DNA of 64,000 nt from an uncultured Victivallaceae bacterium (GCA_944392655.1 CALXXL010000010.1:26679-90678); one strand, 5' to 3'; numbered from the stretch's first letter, positions 1-9,458 are shown. Program-made: numbers and translations. The notes: a model not told the origin generated them from the sequence alone.

Positions 1-1682
1 TTGTCGGGTTCAGGATAAGCCGGTACAATAGAAAACCTTCCGGTTTTCCGGTCCCACTCAAATTCCTGGTGCGTATTTGCCCGACCAATGTGTTTATTTT
101 TGATCTTCAAAATGTGGACCTGAACAATGTTGCTCTTTGCGGTGGTATCTCGCCAAAGGCTGAGGCCATTGTCAGTTTTATTGGCAAAGTTCGCTGATCC
201 GGCGATATCGTAAAGCGAGGCAACCGGGTACTTTTTTGACCGCTCATCCTTTTTGAGTTTAGTCGGGTGCGCCACCAGAAATACCAACACCCCATTCTGC
301 CGAGCGAATTTCCTCAACCGCGCCATGAAATAGCTGATGTATTCGGTCTCAGTCATCCACTGGGTACGGGTATGCTCAATCTCATTATATGGATCGAGCA
401 CAAACATTTTCACCCCATACCGGGCCACGCATACCTGCGCCGCAGAGAGCAGTTCGTCAAGCGTCGGAGTTTTATCCGCATCCGGCAGGATAACCTTGAT
501 ATACTCATCGACTCTGGCGAGCATTGTCTCCATCTCCTGCCAGCTCATCCGCTCTTCGGCTGTCCCGAAAAACGGGCGTCCGCTCAATTTTTCGGCGAAA
601 TTCGCAAAAAGGTTTTCAACCGGCAGCATCTCCGGACTGAATACCGCCGCTTTCCAGTTATGCAGCTGAATCGCATTTACCACCAGTTGGTGAACGAACT
701 CTGATTTGCCGGACTGCGGAATACCGGTAACGATATTAACTGATCCCGGCTGAAAAGTGAAGCAGCGGTCAAATGCCGGATAGCCGGTAGTTAAGCCCCG
801 CGGTTTGCCCTTGCGGTAATAGTTCTCGATGTTCGCCCGGAATTCCGCCATGCCACGCAGTCCGGGAATCGGCGCAGGTGTGGCCATGGTTACGGCTTTT
901 ACCACAGCACTGGAGCCGCATTTGGTCAATACCTCATTGATGTCTTTACAACCGTCGGGATAGGCAATGAGTTTGCATTTGGCCGGACCGATCCGGTCGA
1001 GCAACTCTTTTTCGAGCCGCAATCCCGGCTCATCCTTATCGGTCACCAGCACCACCGATTCCGCGTTTTCCAATATCTCAAGGCAATTGGCCACACACTC
1101 AAGTTTTTTGGTTGCGTCAGAATCATTCGGCTGCGGCGCACCCTTATCCACTGAAACGGCGGTAGGGAAGCCGCACTCGATCAACGTCAGCGCATCGATC
1201 TCGCCCTCAGTGATATAAACCGTGTCAGCCTTTTTACAGGCATCAATATTCCACAAGCACGGCTCCGGATCCTTTTCCTGCGCCATATTTTTACGGGCGT
1301 CGCGATACTTCACATTAAGCAGTTCGCCATCCCGGTAATATGGAAAGGCGATGCAGAGCGTCTCTTCGCCGGTGCCGGGCAGGTAATGCCACGCAGAACA
1401 GACTTTGGCCTTGATCAGCGTAGCCGGCGATATTCCGCGAGTGGCGAAATAGTCGACAATCCGCTTATCAATATCTTTGCCAACCCGTTCCGGAGCCGGA
1501 CGCCGGTAACTCTTCCGCGGAGCAACCACCGGAGTATCGTCGGAGAGTTTGCCAGACCAGCCGCAATTGTGGCAGTGCCACATACCGGTTTCGCCGTTGA
1601 CAGACAAACAGGGATCTTTAGGCTTTTTCCGGGTAGCGCTGCACTTCGGGCAGAACAGATTGAACAAGAAGCGCTTAATCAA
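1..1682 (-). CDS. Twinkle/T7 gp4-like primase-helicase, 5'-truncated and cut by the window edge
   Basis: The minus strand is open from an in-frame TAG (1683-1685) to the left edge, about 560 codons. In order it shows a CPKC...CHNC zinc ribbon (first Cys 1650-1652, second pair near 1562-1576), a toprim domain with EGEIDAL (about 1190-1212) and TDKDEPG (about 1026-1048), and a RecA-like helicase domain with the Walker A motif GIPQSGKSE (about 700-727). Such proteins prime and unwind DNA during phage or plasmid replication. Relatives carry some 15-30 residues before the zinc ribbon. Here only about nine remain after the stop, the only possible start is an unsupported TTG, and no Shine-Dalgarno is visible, so the N-terminus has probably been lost. 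It is likely a mobile-element remnant; the C-terminus lies outside the window. Confidence 0.85.
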   Translation of the reverse strand, partial: MIKRFLFNLFCPKCSATRKKPKDPCLSVNGETGMWHCHNCGWSGKLSDDTPVVAPRKSYRRPAPERVGKDIDKRIVDYFATRGISPATLIKAKVCSAWHYLPGTGEETLCIAFPYYRDGELLNVKYRDARKNMAQEKDPEPCLWNIDACKKADTVYITEGEIDALTLIECGFPTAVSVDKGAPQPNDSDATKKLECVANCLEILENAESVVLVTDKDEPGLRLEKELLDRIGPAKCKLIAYPDGCKDINEVLTKCGSSAVVKAVTMATPAPIPGLRGMAEFRANIENYYRKGKPRGLTTGYPAFDRCFTFQPGSVNIVTGIPQSGKSEFVHQLVVNAIQLHNWKAAVFSPEMLPVENLFANFAEKLSGRPFFGTAEERMSWQEMETMLARVDEYIKVILPDADKTPTLDELLSAAQVCVARYGVKMFVLDPYNEIEHTRTQWMTETEYISYFMARLRKFARQNGVLVFLVAHPTKLKKDERSKKYPVASLYDIAGSANFANKTDNGLSLWRDTTAKSNIVQVHILKIKNKHIGRANTHQEFEWDRKTGRFSIVPAYPEPD

Positions 1683-2195
1683 CTACGTAGTTTGAAGCAA
1701 AAAATTGATTACCGGATAATAAAAGCAAGCATTGCCGAGGCGGAACAGCGTCGTCTGGAATACATAAACACACTGCGTCCGGACTTAAACAATTGCCGAG
1801 AGGCGCTACGGCAGGCAAAATCCGAACGAGAAAAGATAATACACCTGCTTCTCGGAGACCATCTTTCAGAGGCGAATGTGCCGATTTTCAACGCCAGACT
1901 TGAAGCAGTCAGTAAAGAAATTGACCGGCTGAAAACTCGAATTGATCAACTGGATGCAGAGTGTAACACAATTGGTTATTCTCCGGACCAAGCAGTTTCT
2001 TTCATCCGTGAGCTTGAAACACTTGCGGATATTATGAAATATATTCCTGAAGATTTCGAAAAACAACGTCGGATATTGGTAACTCATATTCAAAAAATAG
2101 AAGAACAAGCGGACGGCTCATTTCGCTTCTATTTCAATTACAGTTCGCCTAACTGTAAAGATTGGCAACCCCGCCAGGATTCGAACCTAGACTAA
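1656..2195 (+). pseudogene. Large serine recombinase, C-terminal fragment
   Basis: The frame starts abruptly at about 1656 and runs to a stop at 2195 inside the tRNA gene. About 180 residues form a long charged coiled coil, with EREKIIHLLLGDHLSEANV and KEIDRLKTRIDQLD, followed by a segment ending in DGSFRFYFNY. This pattern matches the coiled-coil and last strand of large serine integrases. The catalytic resolvase domain and zinc ribbon are absent: the upstream part of the same frame is simply antisense to the primase gene. It lies just beyond the 3' end of tRNA-Gln, as expected for an integrase next to its attachment site. The family call rests on pattern alone. Confidence 0.65.
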
Positions 2196-2236
2196 ATGAA
2201 CCAAAATCACTTGTGCTACCATTACACCACGGGGTT
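2163..2236 (-). tRNA. tRNA-Gln (anticodon UUG), CCA encoded
   Basis: The minus strand folds into a full cloverleaf of 74 nt. The acceptor stem AACCCCG/CGGGGTT is perfect, with T8 and a GTG/CAC D-stem. The anticodon stem is AGTGA/TCATT with loop TTTTGGT (anticodon TTG, glutamine), and the T-arm is CTAGG-TTCGAAT-CCTGG. The discriminator is G and CCA is encoded at 2163-2165. Recombinase and primase remnants lie immediately beyond its 3' end, so it was a plausible integration target. Confidence 0.95.
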
Positions 2237-2392
2237 GCGCATGCGGTAAATTTAAACCTTTTTCCAAAAAATGCCAATTTTTAATCAAAAAAACCGCGAA
2301 AAAAGTGTTATTACAATTATATTATAAAAATATGTTTTTTGTAAACCGGATATAATAAAATATAAAAAAGCGAAAAGGGAGCAGAATTAACA

Positions 2393-3412
2393 ATGAGTGA
2401 ATCAGCAAAAAGGTCTTTAAAAAGATACACCAGGATTGTCGGAGCCGGATTTGCCATGGGCGTAGCCAATGTAATTCCGGGGGTTTCAGGTGGAACGATG
2501 GCGTTTATTTTGGGAATTTTTGAAGAGTTGATTCAATCGATACAGGCTTTTGCCTGTGCGGAGACATTTAAAAAGCTGTTAAAATTCCAGTTTAAGGAGC
2601 TGTACCGTACGCTGCCGTGGAAGTTTCTGCTGGCGTTGTTTATCGGGGTGGGGATTGCCTTTGCGACCGCCTCCTCGCTGTTTGTCTATCTGCTTGAGCA
2701 TCATCAATCCATCACATATGCCTTTTTCTTCGGGCTGATTTTAGCCTCGATCTTTGCTATGTTCAAAGAGGTATCAAAGTGGACAGTGGGGGTATGGATT
2801 GGCATAGTAATCGGCACTGCGCTGTCGGCCTATCTGGTTTCGCTGGTTCCGGCAACCACGCCGAACAACTGGTATTTATCGCTTGGCAGTGGAATTGTAG
2901 CTATCTGCGCCATGATTCTTCCGGGGATATCCGGGTCGTTTCTGCTGCTGCTTTTCGGGCAGTATAACTATGTATGGGGAGCGGTATCGCGGTTGACCAC
3001 GCTGCAGGCCAGCTGGAATGATATTTCAACACTGTTCTGGACGGCGCTTGGCGCAGTTATCGGGCTGGGGGCATTTGTTCATCTGTTGAACTATATGCTG
3101 GCCAAATTCCGCAATGCCACCATGGCAACGCTTATTGGATTTATGATCGGGTCATTATGGCGTCTGTGGCCGTGGCAGGAGACCACAATCTGGGCATATA
3201 AAACAGAATCCGGCAAAGTATATGTTGAAAGTGAAGCCGTAATGCAGGGCTTGCGTGCGGCCGGGCACGAACTGGAGCAGGTAAAAGTTACCAATGTTCT
3301 TCCACAGGAATTTAACGGAGAATTTTTTGCGACGGCAGGGATACTGCTTTTCGGCATTGTGCTTGTACTGGTTATAGAGTATATTGCAAAGAAACACTCC
3401 TCGGAAGCATAA
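2393..3412 (+). CDS. DUF368 family membrane protein (PopT-like undecaprenyl-phosphate translocase)
   Basis: This 339-residue polytopic membrane protein carries the two-fold family signature: IPGVSGGTMAFILGIFEE near residue 30 and LPGISGSFLLLLFGQY near residue 180, each followed by hydrophobic helices. DUF368 proteins (PopT type) recycle the C55-phosphate lipid carrier across the inner membrane for peptidoglycan and glycan assembly; that role comes from the family, not from this sequence. AAGGGAG lies 11 nt before the ATG. It is followed 16 nt later by lgt, and the run continues with rluD and ldcA. The gap upstream (2237-2392) is AT-rich and presumably holds the promoter. Confidence 0.9.
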   Translation: MSESAKRSLKRYTRIVGAGFAMGVANVIPGVSGGTMAFILGIFEELIQSIQAFACAETFKKLLKFQFKELYRTLPWKFLLALFIGVGIAFATASSLFVYLLEHHQSITYAFFFGLILASIFAMFKEVSKWTVGVWIGIVIGTALSAYLVSLVPATTPNNWYLSLGSGIVAICAMILPGISGSFLLLLFGQYNYVWGAVSRLTTLQASWNDISTLFWTALGAVIGLGAFVHLLNYMLAKFRNATMATLIGFMIGSLWRLWPWQETTIWAYKTESGKVYVESEAVMQGLRAAGHELEQVKVTNVLPQEFNGEFFATAGILLFGIVLVLVIEYIAKKHSSEA

Positions 3413-3428
3413 ATGGGATTGAGAGACG

Positions 3429-4277
3429 ATGCATCCGATATTCCTTGATCTGGGCTTTTTAAAGATCCACTGGTACGGAGTTATGGCCGCGCTGGCGGCG
3501 ATGACGGCGTTTTATGTTCTTGTTCTGAATCGCAAATATGCCAAAATGAGCAAAGATCAGGCGGCGGATATTATTTTTTACTGTGTTCTGGTTGGTGGAG
3601 TAATCGGGGCCAGAATATTTTATGTAGTGCTGAACTGGCCGTCATTTGCGGCAGATCCCTGGCCGGCGGTAATCCGCATTGATCAGGGAGGATTGGTCTA
3701 TTACGGCGGATTTTTTCTTGCGGTACTTCTGATTATACTCTACTGCCGCCGCCATAAGCTCTCAATAATTGCGGTGTTTGACGTCATGGCTCCGGCGCTG
3801 GCGATAGGTCACGGTATATCGCGTATCGGCTGTTTTCTTCAGGGGTGCTGTTACGGGAGGCCAACTGATTTATGGCTTGGGGTGGAATATCCTGTATCGG
3901 CCAATATCTATCCCGGCTGTGCGGTGCATCCGGTACAGCTCTATGAATGTTTTGGCAACATTATACTCGGGCTGTTTTTCATCTATCTGCTGCGCCGTGG
4001 AGTAAAACGCGGCATAACGGTATCATGTTACTTCATCGGTTACGGACTTTTGCGTTTTCTCGATGAATTTCTGCGTGGTGACCATCCGGCATCGGAATAT
4101 GTATTCAATCTTTCACCGGCCCAGGTAATAGGAGTGGGAATAATTCCGGTGGGAGTGATATTGCTCTGTTTTTTCATCCGCGGAAAAAATCCGCTTGGTT
4201 TTCTTGAACCGGCAGTTGCGGCGGAGCCGCCGGAACCGGCTGAGCGGGCAGATAAACGCCGGAAGCGGACAAAATAA
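3429..4277 (+). CDS. lgt: Prolipoprotein diacylglyceryl transferase
   Basis: Lgt transfers diacylglycerol from phosphatidylglycerol to the lipobox cysteine of prelipoproteins at the inner membrane. The 282-residue protein has about seven hydrophobic segments, the N-terminal LKIHWYGVMAALA motif, the signature HGISRIGCFLQGCCYGRPT (around residues 126-144, in the cysteine-bearing version), and LRFLDEFLRGDHP near the C-terminus. The tail after residue about 260 is charged and low-complexity (EPPEPAERADKRRKRTK), an extension beyond the usual domain. Its TAA overlaps the next ATG by one base, so it is probably translationally coupled to rluD. Confidence 0.95.
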   Translation: MHPIFLDLGFLKIHWYGVMAALAAMTAFYVLVLNRKYAKMSKDQAADIIFYCVLVGGVIGARIFYVVLNWPSFAADPWPAVIRIDQGGLVYYGGFFLAVLLIILYCRRHKLSIIAVFDVMAPALAIGHGISRIGCFLQGCCYGRPTDLWLGVEYPVSANIYPGCAVHPVQLYECFGNIILGLFFIYLLRRGVKRGITVSCYFIGYGLLRFLDEFLRGDHPASEYVFNLSPAQVIGVGIIPVGVILLCFFIRGKNPLGFLEPAVAAEPPEPAERADKRRKRTK

Positions 4278-5257
4278 TGCCGACTAAAGTTATAGAATTA
4301 ACGGTACCTCAGGATATCGTCAACACGAGGCTGGATGTCTGGCTTGCGCAGACTCTGCGCGACGCCTCCCGCTCTTATCTGCAAAAATTAATAAAAAACG
4401 GCAAAGTTCGCTGTAGTGGTCAACCCGTCACCATCCCACGTACCGAGGTTCATAGGGGGATGAGTGTGACGGTGGAATTGCCGGAAGCCCCGACGGAACA
4501 CACTCCGCTTCCGGAGGACAATTTTGATTATGAGATAATCTACGAAGATCCTCACATGCTGGTGATCAACAAGCCTCCCGGTCTGGTGGTGCATCCTGCG
4601 GCTGGCAATTATACCGGCACGGTAGTCAATGCGCTGCTCGGCCGTTATCCGGAGATGCTGGATGAGTTTGAAGATTCAGGTGGCCGTCCCGGAATTGTTC
4701 ACCGGTTGGATAAAGACACCTCCGGCTGTCTGGTAATCGCCAAAACTCCGCAGGCACAATTTGCCTTATCCGGAGCATTTGCCGACCGCAGGGTGAGCAA
4801 ATGTTATCTGGCGCTGACAGCGGGAATTCCGGCGAAAAGCAGTGGCCGGATAGAGACGCTTATCGGGCGTCATCCGGTCAACCGTCAGAAAATGGCGGTG
4901 GTAGAGCGCAACGGCAAAGAGGCGATCACGCTGTATGAGGTGCTGAACCGTGGCCGTTACAACAATAGAGCCGTAGCGTTATTGAAGGTGAATATTCTGA
5001 CCGGGCGAACACATCAAATCCGGGTGCATCTGTCGCATCTTGGCAATCCGGTTCTGGGCGATGCGGTATACGGAGGCAGCCGTGGAACGGGTGCCGGCCG
5101 TCAGATGCTGCATGCGTGGAAACTGAGGATTCCTCACCCGGTGAGTGGTAAATTGATGGAATTTACCGCTGAATTGGCCGAAGATATGCAGAGAGTTCTT
5201 GCAGAGACTGAACCTGCAATTACGCTTCCTGAACAACCGAAAGTAGTGGAGGTATAA
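4277..5257 (+). CDS. rluD: RluA/RluD-family 23S rRNA pseudouridine synthase
   Basis: The 326-residue protein has an N-terminal S4 RNA-binding domain (about residues 15-75, with TRLDVWLAQTL) and an RluA-type catalytic domain. The catalytic aspartate is D145 in the motif VHRLDKDTSG, and GRTHQIRVHLSHLGNPVLGD lies downstream. S4 plus this arrangement fits RluD, which modifies helix 69 of 23S rRNA, but RluC-type paralogues cannot be excluded. The last 30 residues are a weakly conserved tail. It starts on lgt's stop and ends 3 nt before ldcA; its 3' end carries ldcA's GGAGG. Confidence 0.88.
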   Translation: MPTKVIELTVPQDIVNTRLDVWLAQTLRDASRSYLQKLIKNGKVRCSGQPVTIPRTEVHRGMSVTVELPEAPTEHTPLPEDNFDYEIIYEDPHMLVINKPPGLVVHPAAGNYTGTVVNALLGRYPEMLDEFEDSGGRPGIVHRLDKDTSGCLVIAKTPQAQFALSGAFADRRVSKCYLALTAGIPAKSSGRIETLIGRHPVNRQKMAVVERNGKEAITLYEVLNRGRYNNRAVALLKVNILTGRTHQIRVHLSHLGNPVLGDAVYGGSRGTGAGRQMLHAWKLRIPHPVSGKLMEFTAELAEDMQRVLAETEPAITLPEQPKVVEV

Positions 5258-5260
5258 CTT

Positions 5261-6154
5261 ATGGATTGGGGATCGATAAGACACATTGCGGTCATTGCGC
5301 CGAGCGGCCCTCCTGAACGCGACTTACTGGAAGCGGGGGTGGCGGCGGCGGAGGCGGACGGAGTAAAGGTCTCGTTAATGCCGAATATCTTCAAAGGCGG
5401 TTCCATGAAATACCTCTCTTCCGATGTTGCCTGGCGGCTTGACGATCTGCACCGTGCATTGAATGATGCTTCGGTTGACCTGATCATGTGTGCGCGTGGT
5501 GGTTACGGGGCGGTGCATCTGCTGGATAAAATAGATTATGATCTGTTAAGGGAGCGCGATCTTCCGGTAGTTGGTTTGAGTGACATTACCGCCCTGCATT
5601 TAGCGATGCTGTCGAGGAATGCCGGGCGTCCCTGGGCAGGTTCAATGGCGGTGCGGCTGAAGCGTCTGTTATCGGATCCGGTGGCGTTGGATTATTTTTC
5701 GACGCTGTTAAGGCCCGATGAAGAGCTTGAGCTTGCGCGGATAACCCGGCTGAAGAAGGTTGACCACCCGGTTACGGCGTTGCCAATTGTTGCCAACATG
5801 GCGGTACTTGCGGCGCAGTGCGGCAGTGAATTTCTGCCGGACTTCACGGACAAGATACTGATACTTGAAGACATTGGAGAATCGCTGTACCGGCTTGACC
5901 GTTACCTGAGTCAGCTGCGGCTGAATGGAATATTTGACCGTGTAAAAGCGGTGCTGTTCGGGCAATTCACCGATTGTGCGCCGCAGGCGGACATTTTGAA
6001 GCTGATCGATCAGTTCACAGATGTTCTGCCACCCTTGGTTGGTTTTGGTTTTCCATTTGGCCATGACTGGCCGACAACGGCGGTCGACCAGACCAGACTG
6101 ATGACGATAGATGCGGACTGTGTCCGCATCCTGCCGAAACCAGCGGTTATTTAA
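5261..6154 (+). CDS. ldcA: LD-carboxypeptidase (peptidase family S66)
   Basis: LdcA removes the terminal D-Ala from tetrapeptide stems during murein recycling. The 297-residue protein matches S66: N-terminal IAVIAPSGPPERD, CARGGYGAVHLLDKID, the nucleophile-serine motif GLSDITALH, an EDIGESLYRLDR segment with the likely catalytic glutamate, and GFGFPFGHDWP with the catalytic histidine near residue 270. The start follows GGAGG with 8 nt spacing. It is the last gene of the DUF368-lgt-rluD-ldcA run and overlaps the convergent minus-strand gene by 8 nt. Confidence 0.9.
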   Translation: MDWGSIRHIAVIAPSGPPERDLLEAGVAAAEADGVKVSLMPNIFKGGSMKYLSSDVAWRLDDLHRALNDASVDLIMCARGGYGAVHLLDKIDYDLLRERDLPVVGLSDITALHLAMLSRNAGRPWAGSMAVRLKRLLSDPVALDYFSTLLRPDEELELARITRLKKVDHPVTALPIVANMAVLAAQCGSEFLPDFTDKILILEDIGESLYRLDRYLSQLRLNGIFDRVKAVLFGQFTDCAPQADILKLIDQFTDVLPPLVGFGFPFGHDWPTTAVDQTRLMTIDADCVRILPKPAVI

Positions 6155-8222
6155 TTTCGATAAGCATAAACTCGTGCAGTTTACTCATCGGCACTTCGAG
6201 TTCGAGATATCTGCCGCAATCCCTCATATCTACTGTAATGGGCTGATTGCCTAGTTGTTCGGTATAAGCGGAAGCGTCAGAAAATCTGGATTCGTAATAT
6301 TTTTCCGGCTTCAAAACTCTCAAAGTCATATTATTTTCGAATTCCGGGAACGGGATTGGGTCAAGTGCGCCGAACCCCGGTTCTTCCGGCTGCGACTGGG
6401 TAAGAACGGCGTTGCATATCTTAACAGCCATAGCGTTGCCGTTTTCCAGATAGGCGGTTGAAATGAGTAGATCGGTCACATCCATCTCACATTCCACTCC
6501 GGCTCCGTCCGGCAGAAGAGAGGCGATAAAGTCGACCAGTTCCCGGCATTTCACCAGTTCCTCCTGAGTAAGCAGCCGCCACCTGGTCGGTTCAGCGCAG
6601 TCAAACGCATCGCGGTCATTATTATCCTTCACGGAGCAACGTTTCAGATAATGCAGCGGATAATCCTCCTGTCTGACAAATATGATTCTGCCGTTTCCGG
6701 TTTTCACTTCGCCTTTATCCGGAATTTCCGGAACATCAAGCAATCTGGCAAGTTCACTATCATTTCTGGTGGTAATGCTGTCGATATTCCACGAACCGGC
6801 GCCTTTCAGCCAAACCAATATTCCGCCTCTGGCGGCGAATGCGGCCAGATCAGCAATCTCCTTATCGTGCATAAATGTGGTGCCGGGTACGATAATCAGC
6901 TTAAAGTCATCGTATTCCTCTGTTTTAGCGGCGCTGGTCATTGTCCATGGCAGATTAAACCTGGTCATAGCCTGTCCCCATCCGCAGAGTACGCCGCGTG
7001 ATCTGGTATTGTATTCCGGATCGAGTTCCCGTCCGCGCGGACTGTCCCATACAGCGGTACGGACATTGGGCTTCATTTTAAACAGTGCTTCAAAGTGTGC
7101 CTCTTCAAAACGGTGGAACATCGCCTGATCCTCATAAAGCTCCAAATTTTCAGGATCGCCGAAATACCGGTGATTGGCGTAGAGAGAGAGAGTCCAGCAC
7201 AATCTCTGTGTATCTCTGGTTTTCGGGTAATACAGTGACATGGCGGGAATATTGCGCTGTCTGGCCATCATATTGCAGTGGATGCTTTCGACGATATATT
7301 CCGGCCATGAATATCTGATCACGCCGCAGCAGTGTTCAATAAATGCCCAATCCAGAGCCGGAAGTTCGTCAAAAATCCCTCCCCATGGGCTGCGCCATGA
7401 GACGCATGTTGCGGCGAAGTTCGGCCGCATCATCTTATATCCGAGTTCTTCGTAATGTTTTTTAATCTCCTGATGAAATGCCACAATGGACTCATAGCGG
7501 AATTTTTTCCATTTTATAAACAATTCATCTTTTTCATTGGCGATAAATCGCTCCCATGCTTCGCCGGATTCCGGCAGTTCGCATCCGGTTGCGGCGTAGA
7601 ATTTGCTGCGGCAGTGCGGGCACGCGCACGAAGCGAATCCTTCGGCCAGGAATTGAACGTCGTCGGTCATAATCCCGTCGATTCCGGTCTCATACAAAGA
7701 CGCCAGATACTCCTTATATATCCGCATATAGTCCGGGTTATTGTGACACATAATGTGTGCATGATAAAAGGTCTCGTGCGGCCGTCCTATTCTGCCGTCC
7801 ACCTGAAACATGGATCCCAATCTCACTCCGTGGCACACTGCGTCCGGATCTACCTCCTGTTTCAGGGTTTTCCAGTAGCTGATGCTTGGGGATTTCCATC
7901 CCACCGATTTATTTTCCGCACCGATCACCTCCGGCACATATATAAGGTTGGCGGAGTGATGTTCCACCACATACAATCCGTACTTGTGGCATGCGGCTAC
8001 CAGTTTACGCAAAACCCCGGTAAGCATTGGCCAGTGAGCGTAAAAGCTCCACCGGAAATGGGTATTGCTGAAGGTCATAACATGAGTAAAACCGGCCTCG
8101 GCAATCTCCTTTGCGGTTTTATCCCAGAACGCCTCATCAGCCTCGAATATCTCATAATCATCATATCGGATAAACCGCCATGAAGCTTTGAAGGCATCCG
8201 TTTCAAATCCGTTCTTACGCAT
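6147..8222 (-). CDS. Putative glycoside hydrolase with C-terminal beta-galactosidase-trimerisation-like domain
   Basis: This protein of about 691 residues has no clear signal peptide. The N-terminal half looks like a TIM barrel of the GH42 or alpha-amylase-like hypothetical group, with DGIMTDDVQFLAEGF and a cysteine pair CACPHCRSKF beside it (possible metal site, as in GH42). The second half has a glutaminase-like fold suggested by LIIVPGTTFMHDKEIADLAAFAARG, typical of beta-galactosidase trimerisation domains. The ATG at 8222 is preferred because GGGGG lies about 8 nt upstream; a TTG 33 nt earlier is unsupported. It is transcribed away from the glycerate kinase gene. Substrate unknown. Confidence 0.7.
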   Translation of the reverse strand: MRKNGFETDAFKASWRFIRYDDYEIFEADEAFWDKTAKEIAEAGFTHVMTFSNTHFRWSFYAHWPMLTGVLRKLVAACHKYGLYVVEHHSANLIYVPEVIGAENKSVGWKSPSISYWKTLKQEVDPDAVCHGVRLGSMFQVDGRIGRPHETFYHAHIMCHNNPDYMRIYKEYLASLYETGIDGIMTDDVQFLAEGFASCACPHCRSKFYAATGCELPESGEAWERFIANEKDELFIKWKKFRYESIVAFHQEIKKHYEELGYKMMRPNFAATCVSWRSPWGGIFDELPALDWAFIEHCCGVIRYSWPEYIVESIHCNMMARQRNIPAMSLYYPKTRDTQRLCWTLSLYANHRYFGDPENLELYEDQAMFHRFEEAHFEALFKMKPNVRTAVWDSPRGRELDPEYNTRSRGVLCGWGQAMTRFNLPWTMTSAAKTEEYDDFKLIIVPGTTFMHDKEIADLAAFAARGGILVWLKGAGSWNIDSITTRNDSELARLLDVPEIPDKGEVKTGNGRIIFVRQEDYPLHYLKRCSVKDNNDRDAFDCAEPTRWRLLTQEELVKCRELVDFIASLLPDGAGVECEMDVTDLLISTAYLENGNAMAVKICNAVLTQSQPEEPGFGALDPIPFPEFENNMTLRVLKPEKYYESRFSDASAYTEQLGNQPITVDMRDCGRYLELEVPMSKLHEFMLIEIK

Positions 8223-8303
8223 AAAAAAATCCCCCGTTGCGATTAAATCTCTCAAACAATATGGGGTAATTTAGGTGTATAACCTCTTTTTACAATATTG
8301 ATT

Positions 8304-8331
8304 TTGATTTTTTACGCGTTAAAGTTATATT
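8304..8331 (+). promoter_or_regulatory. Probable sigma70-type promoter of the glycerate kinase gene
   Basis: TTGATT at 8304-8309 and TATATT at 8326-8331 are separated by 16 nt. Transcription would start near 8338, 20 nt before the ATG at 8358, which also rules out the longer open frame beginning at 8298. Confidence 0.5.
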
Positions 8332-8357
8332 CTCTCTCAAGAAAGATACGGTTGTTT

Positions 8358-9458
8358 ATGAAAATAGTTATTGCATTAGACTCATATAAAGGTTCGATCT
8401 CCTCGACGGCGGCGGCAGATGCATTGGCCTCCGGCCTGCATAGTGTTGCCCCGAATGCGGAGATAGCTGAATTGACACTGGCTGATGGTGGCGAAGGCTC
8501 GCTGGAAGCGTTTGCTGCGGCGTGGAATGCGGAAATATTCTCAGTCCCGGCGCATGATGCGCTGATGAACCCGGTGGAAGGTAAATTTGCTGTATCCGGC
8601 ACTACCGCCATTGTTGAGCTGGCTCAGATATGCGGACTGGCTCAACTGGGAGACGGCAAATCTCCGCTGAAAGCCACCTCATTCGGCTTTGGCGAGGTAA
8701 TTTTCCATGCGGTAAAGCGCGGGGCGAAGCGAATCATCTGCTGTATTGGCGGCAGTGCCTCGACAGATGGCGGCATGGGTATGTTTCAGGCGCTTGGCGG
8801 AGTTATCCGCCATAAAAACGGAACCCGGTTTGCCGACGGGATCGGCGGCGGCGGCCTTGCGGATATAGCCGGTATTGATTCAACCATACTGAAGCGCAAT
8901 CTTGCCGGGATAGAAGTGATTACAGCGAGCGATGTAATATCGCCGCTTTATGGAAAAAGCGGAGCCGCCTGGGTATTTGCGCCGCAAAAGGGGGCGGATG
9001 AGTCGATGGTCACGGCGCTGGATGGTGGATTGCGCCATCTGAGTACCATTGCCGGAGATACGGCGCAGACGCCGGGTGACGGAGCGGCTGGCGGGGTCGG
9101 TTTTGCCCTGCGCTGCTTTGCCGGGGCGCGGACGGTGTCCGGAGCGGAACTTCTGCTTGACGCGCTGGATTTTGACCGCCGGCTTAACGGCGCCGACTTT
9201 GTCATGACCGGCGAAGGCCGTTCCGACAGTCAGACATTGCAGGGAAAATTACCTTTTAAGGTATTGGAGGCGGCGAAGCGGCAGAATATTCCGGTGATAC
9301 TGGTCTCCGGTGCGATAGTTGACCGGGATCTGCTGGAGCGTCATTTTGCCGGAGTCTATGCCGTAACTCCGGAAGGCATGCCGTTGGCAGAGGCATTGCG
9401 CCGCAGTGCGGAAAATCTGTTTAACTTCGGGCGTGACTGGATGAAACAGCGCCGTTAA
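8358..9458 (+). CDS. Glycerate kinase
   Basis: The 366-residue protein phosphorylates D-glycerate with ATP (GarK/GlxK family). Diagnostic segments are MKIVIALDSYKGSISSTAAA at the N-terminus, LADGGEGSLEAF, CCIGGSASTDGGMGMFQALG near residue 140, and FVMTGEGRSDSQTLQGK near residue 285. ATG 8358 is chosen because the family motif begins at once and a promoter overlaps the longer frame. It converges on the ABC transporter gene, with overlapping stop codons at 9455-9458. There is no adjacent glycerate pathway gene, so its role (serine, glyoxylate or sugar-acid breakdown) is open. Confidence 0.92.
   Translation: MKIVIALDSYKGSISSTAAADALASGLHSVAPNAEIAELTLADGGEGSLEAFAAAWNAEIFSVPAHDALMNPVEGKFAVSGTTAIVELAQICGLAQLGDGKSPLKATSFGFGEVIFHAVKRGAKRIICCIGGSASTDGGMGMFQALGGVIRHKNGTRFADGIGGGGLADIAGIDSTILKRNLAGIEVITASDVISPLYGKSGAAWVFAPQKGADESMVTALDGGLRHLSTIAGDTAQTPGDGAAGGVGFALRCFAGARTVSGAELLLDALDFDRRLNGADFVMTGEGRSDSQTLQGKLPFKVLEAAKRQNIPVILVSGAIVDRDLLERHFAGVYAVTPEGMPLAEALRRSAENLFNFGRDWMKQRR

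Noticed and set aside
267..704. Plus-strand open frame of 145 codons
   Set aside because: Antisense to the primase-helicase, which carries Walker A and toprim motifs on the minus strand.
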